Assembly: GCA_026126215.1 (NCBI GenBank)
Contig: JAHCJQ010000021.1
Location: 1 to 40,776, forward strand
DNA: 40,776 bases
Origin: Alphaproteobacteria bacterium
Lineage (GTDB): Bacteria > Pseudomonadota > Alphaproteobacteria > Ferrovibrionales > Ferrovibrionaceae
Direction of reading: 5' to 3'
Shown: in pieces, positions 8,586 to 15,393 of the stretch
How positions within the stretch are numbered: position 1 is the stretch's first letter
How the letters are laid out: every line of letters starts with the position of its first letter
Notes under the pieces: model-generated
The model's database searches: none
Seen by the model: the letters and a program-made list of their open reading frames with translations, nothing else
What the model was told of the DNA's origin: nothing
Position numbers and translations under genes: made by a program

Positions 8586-9318
8586 CTTGTGCTTCCCCCT
8601 GCATTCCAAAATGGGCGAGCGCATCGGCAATGCCGGCGGCGCCGGGCAATGCGCTCCGATAGATCCAGTCGAATCCGGCTATGGCATCGAGCAGTTTCGG
8701 TTCCGAGTTGCCGACCGCCACGCCTTTCAGCCGCGTCTCGAACAGCGAAAGGTCATTGAGCGTGTCGCCGGCCACCAGCACGCGGTCGGCATCGAGCGAG
8801 GCCGCCTCGATAAGCCGGAGCAGCGTCGGTCCCTTGGCGATGCCGCGCGGCAGCACATCGAGAAAGCGGTCGGCCGAGAGCAGCCATTCGAAGCCCGCAT
8901 CCTCTATCAGGCGCAGTGTCTGCGGGCGTAGTCGTGCCGGATCGTAGTAATAGCTGACGCGGTGCCGGAACGCGGTCGGCTGAAGTTCGAGCCCCGGCTC
9001 GCCCCTCAGCAGCGCCATAACTCTGACGTTGGCATCACCCCAGGCTTCGGCGATGGCGTCCTGGACTTCGGCGACGGGCCGGAAATCCTCGCCCCGCACC
9101 ACCGTGGTTCCGACATCGCCAATGACGTAGCGGGGTCGAGGCATCTCCGGATCGGCCAGCAGCTCGCGAATGAAGTCGAGATCGCGGCCGGTGACGAAGA
9201 CGACCGTGGCTTCTCTCCGCCGGCGGAGCGAGGTATAGAGCGCGCGCCGCGCCTCGACGGGGCCGCCAAGGAAAGTACCGTCCAGGTCGGTCGCGAGTAC
9301 GAGGTCGTTGCCGTTCAT
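8539..9318 (-). CDS. HAD-superfamily IIB phosphatase, probable glucosylglycerol-phosphate phosphatase
   Basis: 259-residue haloacid-dehalogenase-type hydrolase with all four motifs: nucleophile DLDGT (Asp11, Asp13), VTGR (Thr43), Lys162 in RGIAKGPTLL, and metal-binding GDTLND (185-189). The cap between about 80 and 155 places it with the IIB (sucrose-phosphatase/MPGP-like) group. It is read between gpsA (ATGA overlap) and ggpS (47-base overlap), so the natural role is removing phosphate from glucosylglycerol-phosphate. It does not look like the cyanobacterial StpA-type phosphatase. Some heterotrophic bacteria have a phosphatase and GgpS in one fused polypeptide (GgpPS); here the two are separate but overlapping. 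The function is inferred from context; the HAD class is certain. Confidence 0.85.
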   Translation of the reverse strand: MNGNDLVLATDLDGTFLGGPVEARRALYTSLRRRREATVVFVTGRDLDFIRELLADPEMPRPRYVIGDVGTTVVRGEDFRPVAEVQDAIAEAWGDANVRVMALLRGEPGLELQPTAFRHRVSYYYDPARLRPQTLRLIEDAGFEWLLSADRFLDVLPRGIAKGPTLLRLIEAASLDADRVLVAGDTLNDLSLFETRLKGVAVGNSEPKLLDAIAGFDWIYRSALPGAAGIADALAHFGMQGEAQDAEVIADHRLSSSAL

Positions 9319-10451
9319 GCCACCGCTCCCGTATCCGCGGCGGCCTCCATCTCCGGGTGCGGCAGGTGCAGCACCGGCTCCAAATCGCGGGATTCGGCGC
9401 GGATCGGCCGCGTCAGAAGCTGCTCGATCGCCTCGTCGATGGCGAGACCCCGATGCAGGATGGCATCCACCGCCGCGCAGATCGGCATCTCGACGCCAAG
9501 GCGCCGGGCAAGCTCGGTGACGGCACGGGCATTGACCGCGCCTTCGACCACGGCGGACTTGCCCTCCAGCGCCTGCGCCGGCGTGAGGCCGGAGGCAAGC
9601 GCCTTGCCGAAGGAAAAATTGCGCGACTGCTCGCTCGAACAGGTGAGTGTCAGGTCGCCGATGCCCGACAGGCCGGTCACCGTTTCGCGCCGACCGCCCA
9701 GGGCCTCGGAGAGCCGCTTGATCTCTGCCAGGCCGCGCGTGATGAGTGCCGCGCGCGGGTTGGAGCCCAGACCATGGCCGGCGGCGATGCCGCAGGCGAT
9801 GGCGAGCACGTTCTTGACCGCGCCGCCAACCTCCGCGCCCACGGGATCGTCAGAGAGATAGGGGCGGAAGTTGCGCGTGCCGAGCGTCATGGCAAGGCGG
9901 CCGGCGAGGTTGTCCGGCAGCCGTCCGTCGAGTTCCCCGGCATCCTCGGTGGCGATCGTCACGGCGGTCGGCTGGCCGAGCGCCACTTCCTCGGCGAAAC
10001 TCGGTCCAGAGAGCACCGCTTGCGGACGCCCCGGCATTTCCTCGGCGACGACTTGCGTCATCAGCTTGCCGCTGCCGGTCTCAATGCCCTTGCTGCAGAT
10101 CACCACGGGCACATTCTTTGCCAGCAGCTTTCCGATCTGGCGTGCCTGGGCGCGCAGGAACTGCGAGGGGATGACCAGAATCGCCAGATCGGCATCCCTG
10201 GCTGCCGCTTCGAGATCGCCGAGAACCTCGATCGATTCCGGAATGGACCGCTGCGGCAGGAAGCGGTTCATCCTGTTCTGCCTGACCTGCTCGACGACAT
10301 CCGGTTCGCGCACCCAGAGCCTGGTGCGTCGTCCGGCCGAGTCGGAAACGATCGCCAATGCGCTGCCCCAGGCGCCACCGCCAAAAACGCTGACGCGCTC
10401 GAATGGGGCAGGATTGTCGCCGCCACAGGACGTTTCGGCTGTTCCGTTCAT
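9315..10451 (-). CDS. gpsA: Glycerol-3-phosphate dehydrogenase [NAD(P)+] GpsA
   Basis: Cytosolic enzyme reducing dihydroxyacetone phosphate to sn-glycerol 3-phosphate; 378 residues from the ATG at 10451. The nucleotide-binding motif is VFGGGAWGSA at 22-31, substrate segment ICSKGIETGSG 118-127, SGPSFAEEVA 148-157, catalytic Lys213 in GGAVKNVLAIACG, and the glycerophosphate-binding run NPRAALITRGLAEI 231-244. About 20 residues precede the fold, a roughly 10-residue insert near 172-182 (ELDGRLPDN) is unusual, and the C-terminus has a 25-residue tail. The frame is open to 10562, but those codons look non-coding. A GGAGG sits 8 bases before a GTG at 10454 and 11 before this ATG, so either could serve. 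As first gene of the ggpS operon it likely feeds glucosylglycerol synthesis besides phospholipids. Confidence 0.93.
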   Translation of the reverse strand: MNGTAETSCGGDNPAPFERVSVFGGGAWGSALAIVSDSAGRRTRLWVREPDVVEQVRQNRMNRFLPQRSIPESIEVLGDLEAAARDADLAILVIPSQFLRAQARQIGKLLAKNVPVVICSKGIETGSGKLMTQVVAEEMPGRPQAVLSGPSFAEEVALGQPTAVTIATEDAGELDGRLPDNLAGRLAMTLGTRNFRPYLSDDPVGAEVGGAVKNVLAIACGIAAGHGLGSNPRAALITRGLAEIKRLSEALGGRRETVTGLSGIGDLTLTCSSEQSRNFSFGKALASGLTPAQALEGKSAVVEGAVNARAVTELARRLGVEMPICAAVDAILHRGLAIDEAIEQLLTRPIRAESRDLEPVLHLPHPEMEAAADTGAVA

Positions 10452-10727
10452 CACGGCCTTGGCCTCCGCTGTGGAAGTCGCGACGAAATCGCCGCTATGG
10501 ATTAGATCGAAGCATATTGGCGCCGCAAAAAAAACCTGTCCACCCTTGAACTCTTTGAACATCTACCTATCGGGCTCTAAGTCATTGATCAGAGGCAGGA
10601 CGGACAGCAGAGAATCCCGTTGCGGGACATCTTTTCCGATGACGCGACCGCGAGATCGGTACTGGTCATCGGCTTTTTCATTGGGCTAGCCTCGTTGACC
10701 ACTCCGGCCGAAAGGAGGTCAGGCGCG
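10452..10727. promoter_or_regulatory. Divergent intergenic region between gpsA operon and GH13 gene
   Basis: The largest gene-free stretch of the window, 276 bp, and the only place from which both the minus-strand gpsA-ggpS-transporter run and the plus-strand GH13-GNAT pair can start. It is less GC-rich than its surroundings. Visible items: a run of eight A (10527-10534), a direct repeat TTGAAC at 10546-10551 and 10555-10560 (9-bp period), and a near-perfect ribosome-binding site AAAGGAGGT just before the GH13 start. I could not assign convincing -35/-10 pairs on either strand. Confidence 0.5.
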
Positions 10728-12356
10728 ATGCAATGGTGGCGAGGCGCCGTTATCTACCAGATCTATCCGCGCAGCTTCCAGGACAGCAACGGCGATGGCA
10801 TCGGCGATCTGCCCGGGATCATCGAGCGGCTGCCGCATGTGGCGAGCCTCGGCGTCGACGGTGTGTGGATTTCGCCCTTCTTCAAGTCGCCGATGGAGGA
10901 TTTCGGCTACGATATCGAGGATTACCGTCAGGTCGATCCGGTGTTTGGCAGCCTGGACGATTTCGACCGTCTGCTGGCGCGCGCGCACGAACTCGGGCTC
11001 AGGGTCATCATCGACATGGTGCTGAGCCACACGTCCCGGCGCCATCGCTGGTTCCAGGAGTCGCGCCGCTCGCGGGAGAACGACCGGGCCGACTGGTATG
11101 TCTGGGCCGATCCGAAGCCCGATGGGACGCCGCCCAACAACTGGCTCTCCATGTTCGGCGGCCCGGCGTGGACCTGGGAGCCGCGGCGCGAGCAGTACTA
11201 CTTCCACAACTTCCTTCCCTGCCAGCCCGACCTCAACCTGCACAACATGGCGGTGCAGGAAGCACTGCTCGATGAATGCCGCTTCTGGCTCGAACGGGGG
11301 GTCGATGGATTCCGGCTCGATGCCTGCAACTACCTGATGCACGATCCGGCCCTGCGCCCCAACCCGCCGCGCCCTCCCGGCGCGCCGCCGACCGATGGCG
11401 TGAAGTCGAGCAACCCCTATAACCGGCAGTATCACGTGCACGACAAGTCGCAGCCGGAGACGGTGCACTTCCTGCGGCGACTGCGCCAGCTCACCGACAG
11501 CTTCGGCGAAGTCGTGCTGCTGGCCGAGATCGCCGACGACAACAGCCTGAAGGTAATGGAGGAATATGCCGGCCCGCGCGCGCCGCTGCACACCGCCTAC
11601 TCTTTCGCGCTGCTCGGCCCCGAACTGGACACGCGGATCTTTCCCAAGGCGTTCGAGGCATTCCACAATGGCAGCCGCCATGGCTGGCCGGCCTGGGCCT
11701 TCAGCAATCACGATGTGGCCCGGGTTCTCACCCGCTGGGGCGGCCGGGACGCGCCGGCGGATTTCGCCAAGGTCCTGATTGCCCTGCTCTGCGCACTCCG
11801 CGGCACGGTGTTCATTTATCAGGGCGAGGAGTTGGGCCTGCCCGAGGCGGACGTGCCCTATGAGCAGATCAAGGATCCCTACGGCCTCAACTTTTTTCCC
11901 GACTTCCCCGGGCGGGATGGCTGCCGGACGCCGATGCCCTGGGACGATTCCGACCGGCATGCCGGATTTTCATCCGTCGATGGCTGGCTCCCCGTGCCCA
12001 ACGAGCATCTTCTGCGCAGCGTCGGCGCGCAGGAAGCAGACCCCGCCTCGGTACTGAACTTCACGCGCAGACTCCTCGCCTGGCGCCGCCGGCACACGCC
12101 GCTCATCGTCGGCGATATCGGCTGGATACGGGCGGAGCCGGGACTGGTATCCTTCGTTCGCATGGATGCTGGCCGGCGCATCTTCTGCGCCTTCGAGCTG
12201 GCCGGGAGCGAGCGCGAACTGGCGCTGGAGGGGTTTACGCTCGGTGCCCTCGACGAAGGCGGAACCGGCCGGCTGGAGGAGGAGCGGGCGGTCCTGCCGC
12301 CTTATGGCTTCCTGTTCGCGGAAGTCCATGACGCACCGCAGGGGCCCGGCCAGTAG
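10728..12356 (+). CDS. GH13 alpha-glucosidase
   Basis: Cytoplasmic alpha-amylase-superfamily glycosidase, 542 residues. From ATG 10728, preceded by AAAGGAGGTC at 8-base spacing, the protein opens with WWRGAVIYQIYPRSFQDSNG, typical of oligo-1,6-glucosidases and alpha-glucosidases. Region I is DMVLSHTS (96-103), the nucleophile Asp198 is in GVDGFRLDA, the acid/base Glu267 in VLLAEIAD, and Asp329 in FSNHDVAR. The rest is the (beta/alpha)8 barrel plus a C-terminal beta domain. It most resembles AglA-type alpha-glucosidases (GH13_23-like). Divergence from the ggpS operon suggests it hydrolyses imported or surplus glucosylglycerol, or the alpha-glucosides carried by the adjacent transporter. That substrate is inference; maltose, trehalose or sucrose are alternatives. 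The GNAT gene follows after 9 bases. Confidence 0.91.
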   Translation: MQWWRGAVIYQIYPRSFQDSNGDGIGDLPGIIERLPHVASLGVDGVWISPFFKSPMEDFGYDIEDYRQVDPVFGSLDDFDRLLARAHELGLRVIIDMVLSHTSRRHRWFQESRRSRENDRADWYVWADPKPDGTPPNNWLSMFGGPAWTWEPRREQYYFHNFLPCQPDLNLHNMAVQEALLDECRFWLERGVDGFRLDACNYLMHDPALRPNPPRPPGAPPTDGVKSSNPYNRQYHVHDKSQPETVHFLRRLRQLTDSFGEVVLLAEIADDNSLKVMEEYAGPRAPLHTAYSFALLGPELDTRIFPKAFEAFHNGSRHGWPAWAFSNHDVARVLTRWGGRDAPADFAKVLIALLCALRGTVFIYQGEELGLPEADVPYEQIKDPYGLNFFPDFPGRDGCRTPMPWDDSDRHAGFSSVDGWLPVPNEHLLRSVGAQEADPASVLNFTRRLLAWRRRHTPLIVGDIGWIRAEPGLVSFVRMDAGRRIFCAFELAGSERELALEGFTLGALDEGGTGRLEEERAVLPPYGFLFAEVHDAPQGPGQ

Positions 12357-12365
12357 GAGCGGCAG

Positions 12366-12965
12366 ATGGCAGTACGGAGCGCAAGGGACGGGACGGCGGG
12401 CGGTTACAAGCTGCGAGCCCTGCGGCCTGGCGACTGGCCGCTGGTCGAGCGGCTGTTCGGATCGAACGGCGCCTGCGGCGGCTGCTGGTGCATGTGGTGG
12501 CGCCTGCCACGGGGCGGCAAGGCCTGGGAAGCGGCCAAGGGCGAAGGCAACCGGCGGGCGCTGCAACGGCTGGTGGAGCAGGGCGCTTGCCGGGCGATCC
12601 TCGCATTCAGGGACGGCGCGCCGGTCGGCTGGTGCTCGTTCGGGCCGCGCGAGGACTTTCCGCGCATCGCAAACAGCCGCAAGCTGCGCCGTGCCCGGCC
12701 CGCGCCCTGGTCGGTCAACTGCTTCTTCATCGATCGTGCCCACCGCAAGCGCGGTCTCTCCGGGCTTCTTCTCGCCGCCGCGACCGAGGCGGCATTCCGG
12801 GCCGGCGCCAGCGCCATCGAGGGCTATCCGGTCCTGCCCCGCGATGGCGATTTTCCCGGCACCTTCGCCTGGACCGGCTTGCCCGGCACGTTCGAGCGCG
12901 CGGGCTTCCGGCGCATGGCAGAGGACGCGGGTGCGCGCGCCATCTACGAACGCGGGAGGCCCTAG
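12366..12965 (+). CDS. GNAT-family N-acetyltransferase with Cys/Trp-rich N-terminal motif
   Basis: 199-residue GNAT-fold protein. An N-terminal strand (YKLRALRPGDWPLVERLF) leads into the unusual CGGCWCMWWRLP at about 38-49. The acetyl-CoA-binding core follows: SVNCFFIDRAHRKRGLSG with the R-x-x-G-x-S/A-type loop near 115-132, then FERAGFRRM. The Cys/Trp-rich insert recurs in a little-studied GNAT subgroup; its role is unknown to me. The start lies 9 bases after the GH13 stop with GGAG in between, so it is probably co-transcribed with GH13. Its stop overlaps the convergent MBL gene by CTAG. The acceptor substrate cannot be deduced. Confidence 0.82.
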   Translation: MAVRSARDGTAGGYKLRALRPGDWPLVERLFGSNGACGGCWCMWWRLPRGGKAWEAAKGEGNRRALQRLVEQGACRAILAFRDGAPVGWCSFGPREDFPRIANSRKLRRARPAPWSVNCFFIDRAHRKRGLSGLLLAAATEAAFRAGASAIEGYPVLPRDGDFPGTFAWTGLPGTFERAGFRRMAEDAGARAIYERGRP

Positions 12966-13618
12966 CGCGTCGACAGCGCGAGATCGCAGACGAAGGGGTT
13001 GGTCTTGCGCTCCCAGCCGAAGGTCGAGACCGGGCCGTGGCCGGGAATGAAGGTCGTGTCATCGCCGAGTGGCCAGAGCCGCTGCGTGATCGACTGGATG
13101 AGCTGTTCGAAATTGCCGCGCGGGAAGTCCGTGCGGCCGATCGAGCCGCGAAAGAGCACATCGCCCACCAGCGCGAGCCTCGAGGCGGCATGATAAAAGA
13201 CGACATGGCCCGGGGTGTGGCCGGGACAGTGCAGCACGTCGAGCGTGAGCGGGCCGAGCGAGACCTGATCGCCCTGCCGCAGCCAGCGGTCGGGCGTGAA
13301 GGCGCGCGCCGGCGGAAAGCCGTAGGCGCGGGCCGAATCGGCCATGCGTTCGATCCAGAACGTGTCGTCGACATGCGGTCCCTCGACTGGCAGGCCGAGC
13401 CGTTCCGCCAGTTCGGCGACGCCGCCCGCATGGTCGAGATGGCCGTGGGTCACGAGAATCCTCTCCAGCCGGATCCCGTTGCGCGCGACGAAATCCAGAA
13501 CCCGGTCGAGGTCGCCGCCCGGGTCCGCGACCGCGCCGATCCGTCCCGCGGGCGTGTCCGACCAGAGAATCGTGCAGTTCTGCTGGAATGGCGTGACAGG
13601 AATGATCTGATAGCGCAT
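12962..13618 (-). CDS. Metallo-beta-lactamase-fold hydrolase (glyoxalase II-like, YcbL type)
   Basis: 218-residue dinuclear-metal hydrolase. Ligands are in THGHLDHAGG (His58, His60, Asp62, His63), His134 in CPGHTPGHV, Asp153 in LVGDVLF and His194 in FIPGHGP. The short length and lack of the glyoxalase II C-terminal helical domain place it with the YcbL/type II glyoxalase-like group, which hydrolyses glutathione or other thioesters in some members. It opens MRYQIIPVTPFQQNC, the standard N-terminus of that group, which fixes the start at 13618. It diverges from the CatI-like operon and converges on the GNAT gene. No operon partner indicates a substrate. Confidence 0.9.
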   Translation of the reverse strand: MRYQIIPVTPFQQNCTILWSDTPAGRIGAVADPGGDLDRVLDFVARNGIRLERILVTHGHLDHAGGVAELAERLGLPVEGPHVDDTFWIERMADSARAYGFPPARAFTPDRWLRQGDQVSLGPLTLDVLHCPGHTPGHVVFYHAASRLALVGDVLFRGSIGRTDFPRGNFEQLIQSITQRLWPLGDDTTFIPGHGPVSTFGWERKTNPFVCDLALSTR

Positions 13619-13650
13619 GTCGAGCCTGGACCAAACTTACCCTGCGGATG

Positions 13651-13682
13651 GTATATACGTTCCCGTTCTCTGTATGCCAGAG
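13651..13682. promoter_or_regulatory. Possible promoter/operator ahead of the CatI-like operon
   Basis: In the 100-bp divergent gap between the MBL-fold gene and the CoA-transferase pair there is an AT-rich GTATATAC (13651-13658), which could act as a -10 element on either strand. Ten bases further is a perfect dyad CTCTG-N5-CAGAG (13668-13682). TGGACC at 13627 is a possible but poorly spaced -35. The dyad is what a dimeric IclR- or LysR-type regulator might use, but no such regulator gene is in the window. Assignment is tentative. Confidence 0.3.
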
Positions 13683-13718
13683 CAGGTTTCGTCCGGTGTT
13701 CGCGGGGGAGGATTGGGA

Positions 13719-14582
13719 ATGGCGGCAATCATGAGCCTGCGTGAGGCCATTGCGGAGAATGTCCGCGACGGCGATGTGGTGGCGATGGAGGGTTTCACCC
13801 ATCTCATTCCTTTCGCCGCCGGGCACGAAGTGATTCGCCAGGGGCGGCGGAACCTGACCCTGGTCCGGATGACGCCGGATATCATCTACGACCAGATGAT
13901 CGGCATGGGGCTGGCGAACCGGCTGGTTTTCTCCTGGGGCGGCAATCCGGGCGTCGGCTCGCTGCACCGTTTCCGCGACGCGGTCGAAAACGGACATCCG
14001 GCGCCGCTTGCCGTCGAGGAACACAGCCATGCCGACATGGCCGCGCGCTACCAGGCCGGGGCTTCGGGCCTGCCTTTTGCCGTCCTGCGTGGCTATGTCG
14101 GTTCCGACCTGCCGAAATGGAACGATCGCATTCGGACGGTGAGCTGCCCCTTCACCGGCGAAGTGCTGGCCGCCACTCCGGCGATCAATCCCGATGTCAC
14201 GGTCATTCATGCCCAGCAGGCGGATGTCAGGGGCAACGTGCTGATCTGGGGGATCGTCGGCATCCAGAAGGAAGCGGTCCTGGCGGCGCGGCGGGCGGTC
14301 GTCACGGTGGAAGAGGTGGTCGAGCGTTTCGATGCCACGCCCAATGCCTGTATCCTCCCGCACTGGGCGGTGAGCGCGGTGGCGGTGGTTCCCGGCGGAG
14401 CGCATCCCTCCTACACGCATGGCTACTACGACCGGGACAACGCTTTCTGCAAAGCCTGGGACGGCATATCCCGTGACCGCCGGAACTTCGCGGACTGGAT
14501 GGAGAAACATGTGCTGGGAACCCGCGATTTCGCCGGGTTCCGGCGAAGCATCGGACTGGCGGAAGCGGGAGCAGCATCATGA
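13719..14582 (+). CDS. CoA-transferase family I, alpha subunit (CatI-like)
   Basis: 287-residue alpha subunit of a class I acyl-CoA transferase. From ATG 13719, behind GGAGGA with 6-base spacing, it reads MSLREAIAENV, VAMEGFTHLIPFAAGHE, VRMTPDIIYDQMIG, FSWGGNPGVGSLHRFRDAVE, EEHSHADMA and LPFAVLRGYVGSDLP. This series closely matches CatI, the alpha subunit of 3-oxoadipate:succinyl-CoA transferase, and glutaconate CoA-transferase relatives. An upstream extension of 34 codons in frame looks non-coding. It overlaps the beta subunit by ATGA and is followed by an acyl-CoA ligase. It would activate a dicarboxylate or 3-oxo acid by moving CoA from another thioester. No 3-oxoadipate pathway genes are nearby, so the true acid is open. 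Confidence 0.88.
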   Translation: MAAIMSLREAIAENVRDGDVVAMEGFTHLIPFAAGHEVIRQGRRNLTLVRMTPDIIYDQMIGMGLANRLVFSWGGNPGVGSLHRFRDAVENGHPAPLAVEEHSHADMAARYQAGASGLPFAVLRGYVGSDLPKWNDRIRTVSCPFTGEVLAATPAINPDVTVIHAQQADVRGNVLIWGIVGIQKEAVLAARRAVVTVEEVVERFDATPNACILPHWAVSAVAVVPGGAHPSYTHGYYDRDNAFCKAWDGISRDRRNFADWMEKHVLGTRDFAGFRRSIGLAEAGAAS

Positions 14583-15367
14583 GCGGAGCCGGCTATACCC
14601 TGAACGAGATCATGACGGTCGCCGCGGCGCGGCTGCTGCGTAACGGGCAGGTCTGTTTCGTCGGCATCGGCCTTCCCTCCGCCGTCGCCAACCTTGCCCG
14701 CCTCAGTCACGCGCCGGAGCTGGTCCTGATCTATGAGAGCGGCACCATCGGCGCCAAGCCGGACGTGCTGCCGCTATCGATCGGGGATGGCGAACTGGCG
14801 GAGACCGCCGATACGGTGGTCGCCGTGCCGGAGATCTTCCGCTACTGGCTGCAGGGCGGACGGGTCGATATCGGTTTCCTGGGCGCGGCGCAGATCGACC
14901 GCTATGCCAACATCAACACGACGGTCATCGGACCCTATGACCGGCCGAAGACGCGTCTTCCCGGCGCCGGGGGCGCGCCCGAAATTGCCGCCGCCGCCGG
15001 CGAGGTATTCATCATCCTGCGCCAGAACCCGCGTGCCTTCGTGGAACGCCTCGACTTCATCACCTCGGCCGGCCATCTCACGGGAGGCGATTCGCGGGCC
15101 AAAAGCGGCGCGCGCGGCCGCGGGCCGCAGGTCATCGTCACCGATCTCGGCATCCTCAGGCCAGACCCGGAAAGCAAGGAACTGGTCATGACCAGCCTGC
15201 ATCCGGGCGTCACCGCGGACCAGGCGCGCGCGGCGACCGGATGGAAACTGCGCGTGGCGGACCGGCCCGAAGTGACAGAGCCGCCGCGTTCGGAGGAGCT
15301 TGATCTGCTGCGCGCCCTGCACGCGCGCACGGCGCGCGCGCACGGCGCCGCGCCGGCGGAGGGATAA
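14579..15367 (+). CDS. CoA-transferase family I, beta subunit (CatJ-like)
   Basis: 262-residue beta subunit carrying the catalytic glutamate, Glu53 in LIYESGTIGAKP, which in this family forms a glutamyl-CoA thioester intermediate. Other matches to CatJ/GctB are NEIMTVAAARLLRNGQVCFV, GIGLPSAVANLARL, LPLSIGDGELAETADTVV, GGRVDIGFLGAAQIDR, NINTTVIG, LPGAGGAPEIAAAAGEV and SLHPGV. The length is normal. The ATGA overlap with the alpha subunit implies coupled synthesis of a heteromer. The subsequent ligase starts 26 bases later. The C-terminus has an alternating Ala/Arg/His tail without obvious function. Confidence 0.9.
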   Translation: MSGAGYTLNEIMTVAAARLLRNGQVCFVGIGLPSAVANLARLSHAPELVLIYESGTIGAKPDVLPLSIGDGELAETADTVVAVPEIFRYWLQGGRVDIGFLGAAQIDRYANINTTVIGPYDRPKTRLPGAGGAPEIAAAAGEVFIILRQNPRAFVERLDFITSAGHLTGGDSRAKSGARGRGPQVIVTDLGILRPDPESKELVMTSLHPGVTADQARAATGWKLRVADRPEVTEPPRSEELDLLRALHARTARAHGAAPAEG

Positions 15368-15393
15368 CGGGGTTCGTCATCCGGGAGGCGGCA

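Noticed and set aside
10452..10562. A 37-codon N-terminal extension of GpsA
   Set aside because: It lies outside the conserved fold, has no strong ribosome-binding site, and GGAGG is placed for starts at 10454/10451.
10620..10727. An N-terminal extension of the GH13 protein from TTG 10620 containing a hydrophobic stretch resembling a signal peptide
   Set aside because: A near-perfect ribosome-binding site lies directly before ATG 10728, which begins the family's normal N-terminus; the TTG has no convincing site.
13617..13718. An N-terminal extension of the CatI-like protein
   Set aside because: GGAGGA with correct spacing precedes ATG 13719 and homologues begin at the MSLREA region.
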